A stretch of DNA of 64,000 nt from Rosa chinensis (taxonomy: Eukaryota > Streptophyta > Magnoliopsida > Rosales > Rosaceae), in NCBI RefSeq assembly GCF_002994745.2, contig NC_037093.1, forward strand, positions 8,668,400 through 8,732,399. The letters run 5' to 3'. The position numbers and the translations under genes were made by a program. Under the pieces are notes generated by a model, which had not been told where the DNA came from, ran no database searches, and saw only the letters and a list, made by a program, of their open reading frames with translations. Shown piece by piece: positions 21,191 through 34,046 of the stretch (its first letter is position 1; the number at the start of each line of letters is the position of its first letter).

Positions 21191-22096
21191 CCCGAGTTAA
21201 ATTCTTTCTCTGGTGAGCTGTTTCCAATACTCTTGCTACAAACTTTAATCGTCATCGAAGACATTTGGCTACTTCTCATCTGTGTCCTATCTATAACTCT
21301 CATCCAGAACGCACAGAACATGCTTTGCTTCTGTGCCCCTGGGTTCTACAATCTTGGTTTGCTCGTCCTCTGTCTTATCGAGTTAGTGTGCAGACATTTA
21401 CGACTTTTGATCGTTGATTGCTGACAATTCTTGATTATTAGACTGTCAATGCAGATGCTCACCTTAGCTCTCATGTTGCCTTCTTATTCTGGTACATATG
21501 GAAGGCTAGATGCAATTGTGTTTTTAAACACGTCCCTCTGGACCCTATTTCTGTTGCTTCTCGAGCCTTTGCTGCATCTACGGAGTACCTAATGATTCCT
21601 CCCAATTTGTCTCCTCATCGCAATCTGTAACATCATTCAACTTCTTCTCAAGTAACCCACTAGAAAGCTCCTCCTCCTTGATCTTTCAAGATAAATACCG
21701 ATGCGGCTTGGGACTCGTCTTATCTTCGATGTGGTGTAGCAGCCATTCTCATGACTCAAATGGTTCCTTCATTGGAGTTCTGTCAAAAAGTGATTATGCT
21801 TCCTCTTCTCAAGTTGTTGAACCCTCAGCTCTTGAGCTTGTTCTCAGCCTAGCCTCTTCCATGTCTCTTTCTTCTTTTCAGCTGGAATCAGACTATTTGG
21901 CTTTGATTTCTACTTTTTAAAATCCTCTTTGGTGGTTGATTAGACTGCTTCGCACCTTGGGTTAAGGATTCGAGCTTGAGGTTCTCTCTTCAACTGTGTA
22001 AACTGGCTTTGGACCAGTAGTAAAGCTAATGTTGCTGCAGACTATGCAGCTTCTTTGGCTTTGCATAGGGTGTGCCCGGATGATTGGTCTTCCAAT

Positions 22097-22541
22097 TGTA
22101 AGAATTTACTCCTTTAATTGTGGATCATGTGAAGTAATTGGTGTTTATGGTGTATATTCCATATATGATTTGATAGACTAATTGATGGATCCTAATTGCT
22201 CAATCAGAGGGAATTTCCTATATCTATTTCCATGATGGGTGGAAATCACTTAAGTCATTGATGGAAATTGGTCCTCTCTCACCCTATATAACCAGTGCAC
22301 AATTCCATCTTATGTACACACATAAAGTACTCAAAACACGTATGAGAGTTTGAGGTGCAAGGGCTGAGAGAGAAACCATTTCATTTGGATTGACGACTTT
22401 GTCGAACCGCTATGTCTTGGTATACTACATATTGCTCCAATGGAACAAGGTATGTACGTAGTTTACGTTTTCTGCCTTACGGTTAATGTTATGAGATCAT
22501 GTAAGTTCTAGATCTTGGTTTTATGTATTTAAACTCTTACA
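22097..22541 (+). repeat. Copia A 5' LTR (445 bp), followed by tRNA-Met primer-binding site
   Basis: Begins TGTAAGA and ends TCTTACA, a 7-bp terminal inverted repeat. It is followed at 22544-22555 by TGGTATCAGAGC, the standard initiator-Met primer-binding site of plant LTR elements. The preceding bases are CCAAT inside the LINE RNase H region. A partner 3' LTR is not found in the window. Confidence 0.85.
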
Positions 22542-23353
22542 TGTGGTATCAGAGCTCAGTAATAGAGCTTTCATGATTCTCCGTTAATGGAATATAAATT
22601 TTTTTGTTGTATATTTCGTGCCGCATTTATATATGCATATGAATTTTATTTACAACAAAATATATTTATATGAACGTTTCGCTAGTTATATGATTAATTT
22701 GGTTTGGTCATATGTTGTTCATCTGTAGCTGTTTGTTTTTTTGTTTTTTTTTTTATAAGACTTGCATCTTATGTATTATGATATATGATCATAATGGAAT
22801 AAAAGAATAAATATGGTACTGTAAGCACAAATGAAATAATGGCATAACGCTAGTAGTTTGGTTTTGCTAGTTTTATGAATGTCAATTTTGATTGTTTATT
22901 TCATCTAACTTTTGAATTCATAGTATGGCAGTTTGTTAGTCACCAAAGTGGTCAAACTAGTAAGGTCTCATGAATATCAAATTAGATGATTATCAATTGC
23001 TTATGATATTGATGCATATGAATGAAAAATTGCCTTGTAAAGTTTTAAGGTTTACTCATAAGCATATTGATTTTCATTATTCATAAGAATTTAAGAATCG
23101 CCCAAAGGTAGATTAACCATTCATATGATTAATGAATAGAATGGAGTTTTTTTGATATATATCCTGTTAGATTAGTTTTGGAGATCCATAGATTACAAGC
23201 TTGTCTGATTGGGAATATACTCATTGCTCAAATGACGATAAATGCATCATTTTTAGTTAATTATCTACATGATAACTACCCAAAGGAGTATTGTGTTGAT
23301 ATACTTACTGTTTATATGTGTTTAGTGACTCAAAGAATTAATGTTGTGAGCCC
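22542..23353 (+). other. Copia A leader
   Basis: About 800 bases of AT-rich leader between the primer-binding site and gag. No RNA or coding feature is recognised. Confidence 0.55.
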
Positions 23354-24056
23354 TTGTATTATTGTGTTGCAGCTCATGTTTCGCTTCATTCGCATGCTTC
23401 GTCTATTCGAGTGCTCAATGGATTGAATTTCTCGGAATGGTGTGAACAAGTTCAGTTTCACTTAGGTGTTCTGGATCTGGATTTGGCACTCCAAACTGAG
23501 AAACCTACTACTCGAACTAATGAAAGTATAGATGAAGAAAAGGCTTTCCATAAGGCCTGGGAAAAGTCGAATAGACTGAGCATTATGCTGGTGCGAATGA
23601 CTATAGCAAACAACATAAAGACTACACTTTCGAAAGCTGAAATTGCTAAGGAATTCTTGAAGAACATTGAGGATCGTTTCAAGAGTGCTGACAAGTCTCT
23701 TGCAAGGACATTAATGGCTGAACTTACCACCAAGAAATTTGATGGTAGGAGAAGCATGCATGAGCATGTTCTTGAAATGACTAATTTGGTAGCAAAGTTA
23801 AAGGCCTTGGGAATGAATGTGGATGAGTTCTTTCTTGTTCAATTTATTTTGAACTCCTTGCCTCCTCAGTATGAAGCATTTCAGATTAACTATAACACTA
23901 TTAAAGATAAGTGGAATGTCAATGAATTTTCCAGTATGCTTGTTCAAGAGGAAGGAGGCTTAAGCAACAAGTACAAAATTCCATTCATCTTGAAGGTCAT
24001 GGAGCTGAAAGAAAATTTGGAAGAAAACCTGGAAAGGGTGCTAAGAAAGGACCACC
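23354..24056 (+). pseudogene. Copia A gag, truncated by a CACTA insertion
   Basis: Encodes a UBN2-type copia gag: LNGLNFSEWCEQVQFHLG, then KSNRLSIMLVRMTIANNIK, a core with DRFKSADKSLARTLMAELTT, and LNSLPPQYEAFQINYN. After about 23980 the frame shifts; a basic tail GAERKFGRKPGKGAKKGPP lies in the other frame. The zinc knuckle and all of pol are missing, because a CACTA terminus begins at 24057. Gag packages element RNA. Different family from copias B-D by both primer-binding site and gag. Confidence 0.85.
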
Positions 24057-24400
24057 CACTACTACAAAAATTGCATATAAGGACACTGGAAAAGAGTCCT
24101 CTAATACATTTAAGTACTCTCTAAAAAAGATTCCTCTATCCAGCAGTCATTGTAAGTCAATACAAGGACACTGGAAAAGAGTCCTCTTTTCCTTACTAGA
24201 ACACTTAAACTGTGTCCTTAAAAGTCCAAATCAAGTGTCCTCGTATACAATAGAGGACACATAAAATGTGTTCTCATATCAAGAAAAATGTGTCCTCTTT
24301 ACCTTACTAGGACACTACTTCTGTGTCCTAAAAATGGAAATAGAGATGTCATCCTTTGCTTACAAGGACACATAAACTGTGTCCTTAAATGTTGAAAACC
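24057..24400 (+). mobile_element. CACTA element left end with subterminal repeats
   Basis: Starts CACTACTACAAAAATTGCAT, a CACTA-superfamily terminus, within the copia A gag. The next 340 bases hold alternating direct and inverted copies of a subterminal motif around AGGACAC (AAGGACACTGG, AGAGTCCTC, GTGTCCTCTT, AGGACACTACTTCTGTGTCC). No matching right terminus (inverse of CACTACTAC with ACC beyond it) is found downstream, so the element is truncated or its other end was rearranged. How far right it extends is unknown. Confidence 0.7.
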
Positions 24401-25189
24401 ATGCAAAAAAAAAAATTCGCAAGCATTCTTAAAAGCACCAAAAGCAATATATTAGTCACCAAAATACACTATGACAATATGTATACTAATTAAGATCCGA
24501 TCTAAGGAGAGTCAACTATAAAATGAAATTTAAAAAGTATAGTAACTACTATACTAATTTTCTCATTAGGTATGTTCTATAAACCTTGAATAGATGCAAA
24601 GCTATAGGAACTCCAATGATATGTCCTTGGCAAAATAAGAACCTAAATAAGCAAGCCAATAAACTGATATTTAGATAATTGATACAATGTCAAAGCCTCA
24701 AACTGCATATTAGGAGTCTGCAGAAAACACAAAAGAGCAAGCAGTCAATATCAGATATTATCAACTTGGCAAATCCAAATATGCATGTAAGAGAAAGGTT
24801 ACAAAGGAAACTTACTTTGTAGTAACTCTCTTGAGCAAGATCAATGAATTTTCTGCCAAAAATAATGTCAAATGAGCAACAATTAGTCACTGTTTTAGGC
24901 TTGTTGAGCAACTATAATAACCAACCAGAAATGAGTGCAGACCATCATTACCTCAAGGATGTACCAACATTGAGATTTCCCGTTTCAAATTTCAGAGATA
25001 GGAGGATATCAGCCTCCATCTTGATCAGCTAAACAATCACCAAAAAATTACAATTAGTATGAATCCTATCTATGAGGTGCAAAAGGACCTACTAATTGAT
25101 TAACAGAGATTCAACAACAAAGAAAAGATCAAATACATGTTGTTTAGTGAAGTTGAAGTAAGTTTAGCTGTGGAGTTTAAGTAACTTTA
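24401..25189. other. AT-rich sequence, probably CACTA interior
   Basis: No conserved coding segment or element boundary. It probably belongs to the CACTA element that starts at 24057, but nothing in it proves that. Confidence 0.35.
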
Positions 25190-25480
25190 TCTTTCTCACC
25201 AACAACAAAAGTTACTCTCACCAATGCAAAAAGCTACTATCACCGCCACAAAAAACTACTTTTACGACCAACAAAAAATACTCTCACCAACATAAAAAAC
25301 TACTATCACCACCCTGAAAAGCTACAATCACCACCACCAAAAGTTACTCTCACCAACAACAAAAGATACTCTCATCAACATCAAAAACTCTTCTCACCAA
25401 CAACAAAAAGCTACTTTCACCAAAACCGAAAGCTACTCTCACTAACTCTGAGAGCTACTCTCACCAATATTGAAAACCGC
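25190..25480. repeat. Degenerate short-period tandem repeat (about 20-25 bases)
   Basis: Repeated phrases built from CTCACCAACAACAAAA and GCTACTCTCACCAA, about a dozen imperfect copies, period roughly 20-25 bases and not constant. No reading frame is conserved through it. It is asymmetric in bases, C and A on the plus strand. Confidence 0.7.
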
Positions 25481-26485
25481 TTCACTTGCTCTCTTTTTGA
25501 AATGATGCAAGTGCAAGACAAGTATTGCCAAAATTCAACCACAAAAACAAAATCACAAACCATAATAAAACACCATTAGAAACATAGATACCATAACATC
25601 AAAATTGAACAATGAGGCATAAAATTAAGATCTAATTTCATTACCGTAACTCAAAACAATACAAAAGCTACTTAGAAATCAAAACAATTGTAAAATTCAT
25701 AGCAATTACCCAAATCAAACCAAAGCTATCAAATTGAATGACAAATAACAATACAGGAGTTTCTGCCATTTCCAAAAACAATAGCAATACATGATTCAAA
25801 CCATAAATCTATAAGAAAATAAAAACTTAGCACAACGAACCATAGAACAATCAATTCTGGTGAGTTATATTCCTGCAACATTGTCCTCGTGTGCGGAGAT
25901 GGGGAGAATCTACTCCAACTTGTCTCTGTTCGGGTCGGTTTCGACTGAGAAAGGTAATGGGGATGGAATCGGCAACAGAATCGGCGATGGCGTTGAGGAA
26001 GGGTGCTGCCGGAGCCGAGGCGAGTGAGTTGCGTGTGGCATCTCGAGCCAGAATTGGAGATTTGAGTTACGGGGCTATGCAAGATATTGAGGCGCTTATT
26101 TCAATCATGGTGATCCTTAAGCTCAGACGTGGCCGGAGATAAAAGAAAGAAAAACCACAGACTTGACGACTTCGGCGACGGTGCATACGATGGTTTTCCG
26201 GCCTCGGCGGGCCATAAGATTTTCGAATTTTAATGTCCGGCTTCCTCTGAACTCATTGGTGGTGGTGGTGCATTGAAAGGATGGTCGAAGATCGATTAGA
26301 GTTGAGGAACAATGATGCCGTAACCTTGGATTGTGTGTGGTGGCTGGAGCCTTAATTGGCGATAGGGTGGCTGGGCTTTGGTCAGGTTTGTGTTATGGTT
26401 CAATTGATGATGACCGTGATGAGAGATGGTGGCCGGAATTGATGTTTTTCGGTGATTGTAGAGGAAAGAGAAGAAGAAGAGAGAT

Positions 26486-26556
<71 letters not shown>

Positions 26557-27459
26557 TTTCTTTTCGTTTTGGCCAGAGACTAATCATGGAGTTAGTTTTC
26601 TTCCACGAAGGGTAAAATCGTCAGGGTGGAAATAATTTGAAGATACAAGTGGTCTTATGTGTACAAGAAAACTTTGGTGACCTTATAACTAATTTAAGTT
26701 TCAAACTGACACTTGTGTGTAATTTTCTAAAAAAAAATACAATTAAACCATACATTACATCCAAGTCTATGTTATAACTTGTAACTCCTTGTCTATGCAT
26801 GTTATAACACCAAGTATGGTAACATTTAATTTTATAAAATCAAATTGACCAAAACATGAGATTTATCTTTTCAAGTTCACAAATTTTGCTACTTCAACAA
26901 GACTAAGCGTCAAAACATGTTGAAGAAAAAGTATCAAAATCAGCCAATGTCTTGGCATACAATAGCATGCCGTGACCCAAATTGGAGTTTCGTCTAATTC
27001 TGCAATTTCTCGGATTTTAGAATAGCAATGATCAATATAAATAGAGAAAGAGACAACAGGGGAAAGAATAGGGACTAAACCTCTGATTTGATTTTTGTGA
27101 CTGAAAACAAAGACAGAATACCAAATTAGATTGCTCTTCATCTTAAATCAACTCCAAACCAATCATATATGACAAATCTAGGCCAACAAAAAAAAGGAAA
27201 TCCAAATCAATTCTGCAAGTAGACACAAAACATTTTTCTACAAAAGTCAGAGCATGACAGAAAAGATTCAAATTTTGAAAATTCTTGAATTCAAGGGAAG
27301 AAGACCCAAATTCAGATTTAGGCCAAGAAAACAAAATCTTAAAAAAAAAAAAAAAAAAACAGGGGAAAGTAAAAGAAGGAAACCACATAACAGAGAGATG
27401 GACAAACCATTTGAATTCAACTCCATAGTTAAGAATCAAGGCTCCATAAATCAAAACAT
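25481..27459. other. Sequence without a recognised gene, before copia B
   Basis: Short open frames at 25729-26142 and 26331-26587 have no recognisable domain. 25860-26470 is GC-richer and resembles a plant promoter or leader region ending in a GA microsatellite. From 26600 to 27459 it is AT-rich with an A-run at 27340-27359. Possibly captured or host gene debris within the CACTA element. No function assigned. Confidence 0.35.
26490..26551. repeat. (GA)n microsatellite
   Basis: About 62 bases of uninterrupted GA dinucleotide. Open frames spanning it are low-complexity artefacts. Confidence 0.95.
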
Positions 27460-27663
27460 TGTTGTACATGATAATGACTATTCATGCAATAGGTATTGCT
27501 TAATGTATGTGATTGACAGAATTATAATGTATGCGATTGACATACTTGTAATATGTGATTGATTAGTATAGCTATTATGTATTGCCTTTTGTATACATGA
27601 TGTAACCCTATATAAACCTCATGATGAGATGAATACAATACAATTATCCAATTCTCTACAACA
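27460..27663 (+). repeat. Copia B 5' LTR
   Basis: 204 bp, TGTTGTA...TACAACA. A TATA-like CCTATATAAACC lies at about 27607. It is followed by CGTTATCAGCACGA, the putative primer-binding region, identical to that after the copia D LTR. Confidence 0.92.
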
Positions 27664-28351
27664 CGTTATCAGCACGATACTCTAACCTAAGCCCTAGCAA
27701 AAAAAAACTCTAACACCTGAAATTTCTTTCACCAAAAACTGCCGCAAGCTCCTAGCCCTTGCTAGCCATACCGTACGCTGCTCCTGCAGCCCTTGAGCAC
27801 CCGTGTGCAGCACGCTCGTTCCTGTGCAGATCATCTTGTTTGCACTCCCTGAAAGGTCTTTATCGGGACCTCAGATAAAAATCATTCCTTCATCAAAGTT
27901 GTTCGTCTCTGCCTCTTCTATCTGACCTCCAAATTTCAGCCCTATTGGAGTCGTTTTGAGATCTGTACATCATTCGAAGTGGGAGCTGTTCAGAAGCGAA
28001 TTTGCTCCAAATTTCAACAAGTAAGTTTTAAAGATTAAAGTTCCTGCTTTCTTGTCTTTTAAATTCCTTTATTTTCTGCAGGATTTTCAATATACGAACA
28101 TGGGTTCGATTATTTAATAAAGCGGAATTGTGGGGATTCACGCTTAACGAACTAAGAGTGTTCATAATGCTCGGACTAAGAGCGTCCGTAAGCATCAAAT
28201 TGTGACCATATTAAAACATTATTATTTGGTCTAATCCAAAAGAGATTATTGGAAATTGTTTTCTTGGTAGCATAGCTCGAAAATCTTGTTATTTTAGTTT
28301 TCATGAAAGTTTAGCTCTGAAACTAATATATCTTCTCTTCTTATTTTCAGG

Positions 28352-29503
28352 ATGTCGAATGAACTTAGACTCGACTTTCCCATGCTTGACACAACAGGCT
28401 CGGATGACCACAGTTGGGCAACCGATGTCGAGAACCACCTCACTTGAAAGGGAATATTACCCATAATCCAGGCACCTAACCTGGATCGTGTGTTCGTGCG
28501 AACACCTAAAAAGCATGCTCAAGCAGTTATCTTGATGCGACGCCATATGGACATGGCACTCAGATTGGAGTCTATGTCGATCAAGGATGCAAGAGAGCTA
28601 TGGATAGCACTACAAGAGCGCTTTGACAATGTCCAAGATTCCCTCCTCCCTAACTTGAAGGTTCAATGGAACAATCTGCGCTTTGCTGATTTCAAGTCTG
28701 TTGCTGAATATAATTCAAAAGCTCTTCGCCTAGAGTCCATGTTGAGGTTTCGTGGACAACCTGTCACAGAGCAAGAGCTAATTGAGAAAACTCTCTCCAC
28801 CTTTCCCGTTTCAGCTATTGTGGTATCAAAGCAATACCGCACTGAAGTCAATGTTGGATGGATCACGAGGTTTCATCAGCTTATCAATCTCATATCTGTA
28901 GCTGAGAAACATGATAACATACTCGTGAGGAATTATAATTCAAGGCCCATTGGAACTAAAAGCGTTCATGAGGGGAATTATAATGCACCCAAAAGAGGGC
29001 GCAAAGAGTGGAACCCTAAGAATAAGGGATATAAGGGACGTATGGGTCTATATAACCGCCCTAACAAGGAAGGAAACCGCACGTTTAGTGCGGATACACA
29101 TGGTGGCAATGCCACACGTGGGAGAGGTGGTCGTGGTATCCCTGGTTGTGGTAGTGGCACCATGGGTCGTGGTGGAGGCGCCATGGGTCGTGGTGGAGGC
29201 GCCATGGGTCGTGGTGGTGGCACCAACCCTCCTAGGGATCGCCCACAACGTGCACAATGTGCACCTCAGTTAAAGGGAGGCAACCACAATGACATGTGTC
29301 ATCGATGTGGATCAAGTGAGCATTGGTTCAAGCAATGCAAGGCAAGCGAGCAACTAGCTTCAAGATACAGGGCATACAGGGACCTGAGGGAGCAAGAAGT
29401 GTACCTTGCAGAAGAAGAAGAAAATGGTGGAGACATCCATCTCACCATAGAGAACTTCAAAACTGACAATGAAGTGCACAAGGGTGCAGCAGACTTTGTT
29501 TAG
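28352..29503 (+). pseudogene. Copia B gag with one in-frame stop
   Basis: ATG 28352 follows a pyrimidine-rich tract ending in TTTTCAG. The product has a gag core (LMRRHMDMALRLESMS-like region, ELWIALQERFDN, FKSVAEYNSKALRLESML, LIEKTLSTFPVSAIV), a basic linker, a glycine-rich segment with three tandem copies of MGRGGG (21-base repeats at about 29160-29222), and a CX2CX4HX4C zinc knuckle CHRCGSSEHWFKQC. A TGA at 28445-28447 after ENHLT interrupts residue 32; the rest is open to 29503. Gag forms the element's nucleocapsid particle. The stop and the pol damage make it non-functional. Confidence 0.9.
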
Positions 29504-29875
29504 ATTAGTCCTTTTATTTTCCAAGAATTTTTGTAATGGCAATATGCCTTAGTCAATAAATGACATTTGTATTGAACTCTTTCTTATGTGGTGCACCCAA
29601 TGAAATATGATGTCTAGGAAAGTTATTGAGATTAATGGTACTTGAGAGAGCCTTGCTCCACCAACATATCTCTCTACTTTCCTGGTCATATTTGATTGGA
29701 GTTACCAAATGGATAGAGTGATGACTACAATGTGTCTTAGTTTGATTTTATTTTGGATTAGACTTTTTGGGACCTTTGATATGATGTCATCATTGGCTAT
29801 CTTTATTAATAAAGTATCGTATTATTATTCGATGTCATGGACATGTTTTAATTCCGAACTTTATTATTTTTCAGT

Positions 29876-31309
29876 ATGTTTCCTGGAGAGTTGGAATGCC
29901 TTGTTGATAGTGGCACCACACATACTATATTGCGACATAGGCAGCTATTTCTATGGATGACGCCTAGTCGATCTTCTGTGACTACGATGGCTGGACCATC
30001 ACAATTGATTCATGGTCGAGGACCAGTTCAATTTATGTTGCCAAATAGCACAAGTATTAATGTCACCGAAGCTCTATATGCTCCTAGGGCTGGAAGGACC
30101 CTATTGAGTTTTAAAGATATAAGAGCCAATGGTTTTCATGTGGAAACACATTGTGAGAATAGACAAGAGTTCGTTTGCATCACCTCTAATGACTATGGAC
30201 ATAAACAAGTATTAGAGAAACTTATGTGTCGATCTAGTGGGTTGTATGCAACCACTATTCGAATTATTGAATCCAACCATGTCATGAGAGATGACTTATG
30301 AGATTCTGACACATATAGGCTTTGACATGACCGTTTGGGACACCCATGTAGTGATATGATGATCCGTATATTAAAGACTCACACGGACATCCATTTTTCA
30401 AAACAAAAAGAAGTCAGAACCAAAATTCAATCCAAGGTAGGGCTGGCGCCGCCTACCCCCTGCGGCCCAAAAGTGGTATTGAAGCCACCAATACCTCCTT
30501 GGTTCCTTTTTCTACTTCTAAAGTCAATTGTGACTTCGTGGCTCAACCGGATATTTCCCTGGTTGTTTCTAAAGCCCATATTTCGTTTTGCCAAGCCTGC
30601 TTTTTAGCAAAATTAGGACCGAGACCATCCTATGCAAAGGACACTAACGAAAATATTCCATTCTTACAAAAAAATCCAAGGTGATATTTGTGGACCTATT
30701 CAACCAACTTGCGGACCATTTAGATATTTTATGGTGTTGGTTGATGCATCGACATGATAGTCACATGTCATGCTATTGTCCACAAGAAATGCTGCATGTG
30801 CTAAACTCCTAGCACAAATCATTAAATTAAGGGCTCACCACCCTGATCATCCCATTAAGTCAATTCGTCTTGACAATGCTGGAGAGTTTACATCAAAAAA
30901 CGTTTGATGACTATTACATGTCCATTGGGATTGAGGTTGAACACCCTGTTCCTCATGTTCACACCCAAAATGGTCTCGCAGAAGCTGCCATTAAAAGATT
31001 TCAAATGGTCGCTAGAGCATTGGTTATGCGCACCAATCTCCCTGTTTCTGCTTGGGGCTATGCAATATTGCATGCAGCTGTGCTCATTCATCTGAGGTCT
31101 ACTACCACTCAACCCTTTTCTGCGTCCCAGATGGTTACTCGATATGAGCCTGATGTCTCACACTTACGCATATTTGGGTGTACAGTTTATGTGCCAATTG
31201 CGCCGCCACAGCGCACCAAAATGGGTCCTCAAAGACGATTAGGCATTTATGTTGGATATGACTCTCTAACCATTATCCGCTACTTAGAACCCTTGATAGG
31301 CGATCTATT
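29876..31309 (+). pseudogene. Copia B protease and integrase region
   Basis: Aspartic protease motif LVDSGTTHT near 29900. A GAG-pre-integrase block follows (DRLGHP) and a Cys-containing zinc-binding remnant FCQACFLAKLGPRPSYAKD, then integrase with first Asp in FMVLVDAST, second in IRLDNAGEF and Glu in HTQNGLAEAAIKR. The C-terminal part reads RIFGCTVYVPIAPPQRTK and YLEPLIGDLFT. Frames are broken by stops near 30299-30325 and frameshifts near 30440, 30670 and 30760. The reading frame is cut at 31309 by the CACTA insertion and resumes at 38276 as ARFADCHFDETVFPSL. Confidence 0.88.
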
Positions 31310-33164
31310 CACTATGCCAAAAACTGCATCACACTACACTTTTTAGACAACGAAAAAAAAATTTCCGTTGTGTGATCACTGAAACTGCTTCACACAACAG
31401 GTTTAATGAGATTTGCGTTGTATAAGGAGGTCGTACATCAATTTTTTTGGATCCAAGATTATTGTACAACAGTTTTAAGGATTTCTCTGTTGTCTGAATG
31501 TAAAAAAAATTCCCCCTCACCTTGCTCAAATTTGGGTCGAAATTTTGACTCACCTTGCACAACAGTATTGTTGTATATGTTGTATGAGAGTAAGTTGCAA
31601 AACAACATACAACGCATTTTTTTGTTTCCGTTGTGCAAGTTTGGAAGAAAATCACATGTACCCCAAAATGTGAGTGAGTAGCCCCAAAAAGGCCAATATT
31701 TGAGTGAAATGCTGGTACACGATTTAAGCTCCTACAACGGAATGACTTATTTGTGTTGTCTGAATGAGAAATGTATGTCCCTAACGTCAAAACTGCTTCT
31801 TTGATTGCACATAGGCGGGAATTTTCCCTCCTTGCTCCCTTAACTCAAATTTAACATGTACATGATCAGACAACTCAATTTCATACATGCGTTGTGTGAA
31901 AAAGTTAAAAAAAAAAAAAAAAAAAACCCCGCCTTTAGTTAGGGCCTTAGTGACTTTGTCTCCCCACTCGGCTTGCACAAAGTAACTCTGCCTTCAGGCC
32001 CTTCTTCTTGTTCGTGTCTATCTCTTTAGAAGCCAACCATTTCCTCTCTCATCTCTCCTCACCTGCAAACCAAAAAGGAAGAAACCCAAAGTTTTGATTC
32101 TAAGCAACATCACCACGAAGGTAACTCCCTCTTCTCCTTCTCTAGATTTGGTCTCTTCGCCCCATTCTACTATGTTTTAATTTCCTGATTAGGCTAAAAC
32201 GCCTGAAACTCGATCTGACCTAAAAGTTCGACTAAAGCTCGCCTCTCTCTCTCTCCTGCAGCCCCACTCTCCTCTCTCTCTCTCTCTCTGTGTCTCTCTC
32301 CGGAACTGCGGCACGACGCCTTTTCTTTCTTCTACGGTGACGCCGTGATGGACTGACGGTGCGCGTTGATTCTGGGTTTTTGTTTCTCTTAATTTCTACT
32401 TCTGGGTCTTCACTCTTCAATCGATTTATGGCTTCCTCTTAATTTCTTCTTCTGGGTATTCAATTTTCAGTCTTCAAGTCTGGGTTTGGCTCGAACTCTA
32501 CTAGGTGAAGCAGCTTCGATTTCAGTTTTCGACTCAATTTCGGAAACTTCAAGCTTGGTAAGTTGCTGCCATCTTTCTTGCTTCGATTTCTGGGTTCGAA
32601 TTGCATCTGTTACTTTTGCTATACTCTATACATATGACTGATATGAGATTAAAATTGGATATGTGATCTGTTTTGTCCTTCTAGATTTCTGGGTTCGAAT
32701 TGCATTTGTCACTTTTTGCCTTTCTGTTTTGACTTTTGACTTGAAAATTTGAAATTTAGTTGCATTTGTTGGTTTCAGCTTTGCTGTTCGTATGTTTCTG
32801 AACAAAATTAGATTTGTTTAATGGTTTTCGCCACATAATAATTGGGTCCAAGCTCTGAATTTTTGTTTAATATTGTAAATGCACTACTAGATATTGAGAT
32901 TTATGTAAGTTCTACCTGCAGGTGGTGTGGTTGAAGGTTGAATTATGCAAGCTGCTGGTGGATAAAAGATCTGCTGAACTCAAGTTAATAGTTTCTCTCA
33001 TGTTATAGTTTTTTAATACATGTTCCTTTTTTGTAGTGGTCCTTATTGGCTTATTCTAAATAGCTTTTCATTTTTCAGTATTCTTTTATTAAATTATTTT
33101 TGTTGTGGTGATCTTACTCCAGAAAATAACAATTAACAATTTTGTTTCTTGTTACTGTTGCCAG

Positions 33165-33813
33165 GCCAAATGACTTCCATGATATTCCCAAATACTTTCT
33201 TGAGGTAATGCAACGAGGTAGGATATGTAATAAGTTGTTCGTCATGTGCCATGGTTGGCTGGTTTGTATGATTTGCACAGTGTATATGAAATATTGAAAT
33301 GTCTCTTGTTATACAACTTATATTCATCAAAAACTCAAGAAGTATTATACAAGTGAACTAGAGTCTATATCAGAGAAACAAAGAGCAAGCAGGAACATAC
33401 CATTTGTACTTGTATATCACCTATTTGAACAGTTTAATTGCCGTAAAATACTTGGACATTCTTCTGTTATTAGAAATACCATAGCATTTCATTACCCATG
33501 CTCAGTTCTCAACTGATATGGACCTAACACAAGTCCACAACCCTAAAAGGCTAAAAATATGGATTAAGTGCGCTGAAGAATCATTTCAAAAATGTGTCTT
33601 ACTCATGTATCTGACAGTTCAACTTGTGAGATATACATCGCTATCATCATATCTAAGAAATGTTAAATTATGCATGTGAAGCTGTCAAGGACCTTCTAGA
33701 TATAATAGTTGTTTTATAACTTGCAGGCAATTCCACATGTTGTAGCTATGGTTAGAGCTGCTGACAAGAAAAGCCCAAGAGAGGCTGTTGAGTTTGTCCT
33801 ACAACTGTTGAAG
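33165..33813 (+). pseudogene. Captured TAF2 (TFIID subunit 2) exon fragment
   Basis: Two exons with proper splice sites: 33165-33204 reads PNDFHDIPKYFLE before GTAATG, and 33727-33813, after TTGCAG, reads [20 protein letters not shown] then VEFVLQLLK before GTAATT. I recognise this string as the plant TAF2 segment (RPxDFxDIPxYF...LQLLKYNDN). TAF2 is a core promoter-recognition subunit of TFIID. Only about 43 residues of a more than 1,000-residue protein are present, inside the CACTA element and in the same orientation as the SR45a exons downstream. Confidence 0.75.
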
Positions 33814-34046
33814 GTAATTACGTTTTGGGTAGTTATCATACCTGCATGAGCAGAGATGTATATGGTTACCAAAAACAGAACTTTCACTTGGCCTATATGG
33901 TCATACACGAGAGCAAAAAGGTACAGTTCCCATTCGATGTTGATTCAGAATTATAGTCTTTTTTTTTCTTTTTTCTTTTTGCTTAATAATGATATGAGTT
34001 GTATAGTATCATAATTCTCTTGTGACGTTTGGTGATTACTCCTCAG

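Larger units (their letters stand above)
15421..22096 (+). mobile_element. Decayed LINE (non-LTR retrotransposon) 3' part, split by a hAT element
   Basis: Two blocks, 15421-15804 and 21191-22096, are one LINE ORF2 C-terminus. The left block reads STTGDYTVKSGYHFLSLQSS and WKVRAPPR. The right block continues VKFFLW, then CPIYNSHPERTEHALLLCPW (zf-RVT domain), then KINTDAAWDSSYLRCGVAAI (RNase H), ending near DDWSSNCKN. Deleting the hAT and one copy of its 8-bp duplication restores VRAPPRVKFFLW in frame, which confirms the insertion. Several stops and frameshifts show it is dead. A copia LTR interrupts it at 22097. The true 5' end is not defined; earlier ORF2 domains are absent. Confidence 0.82.

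Noticed and set aside
26331..26587. ORFs through the (GA)n tract
   Set aside because: Arg-Glu or Ser-Leu dipeptide runs encoded by a microsatellite.
28978..29273. Proline- or tryptophan-rich ORFs within copia B gag
   Set aside because: Shadow frames of the MGRGGG-coding 21-base repeat.
31332..31337. CACTAC at 31332 as the CACTA element start
   Set aside because: The copia reading frame, the ATT duplication and the match to the right terminus all place the end at 31310 (CACTATGCC).
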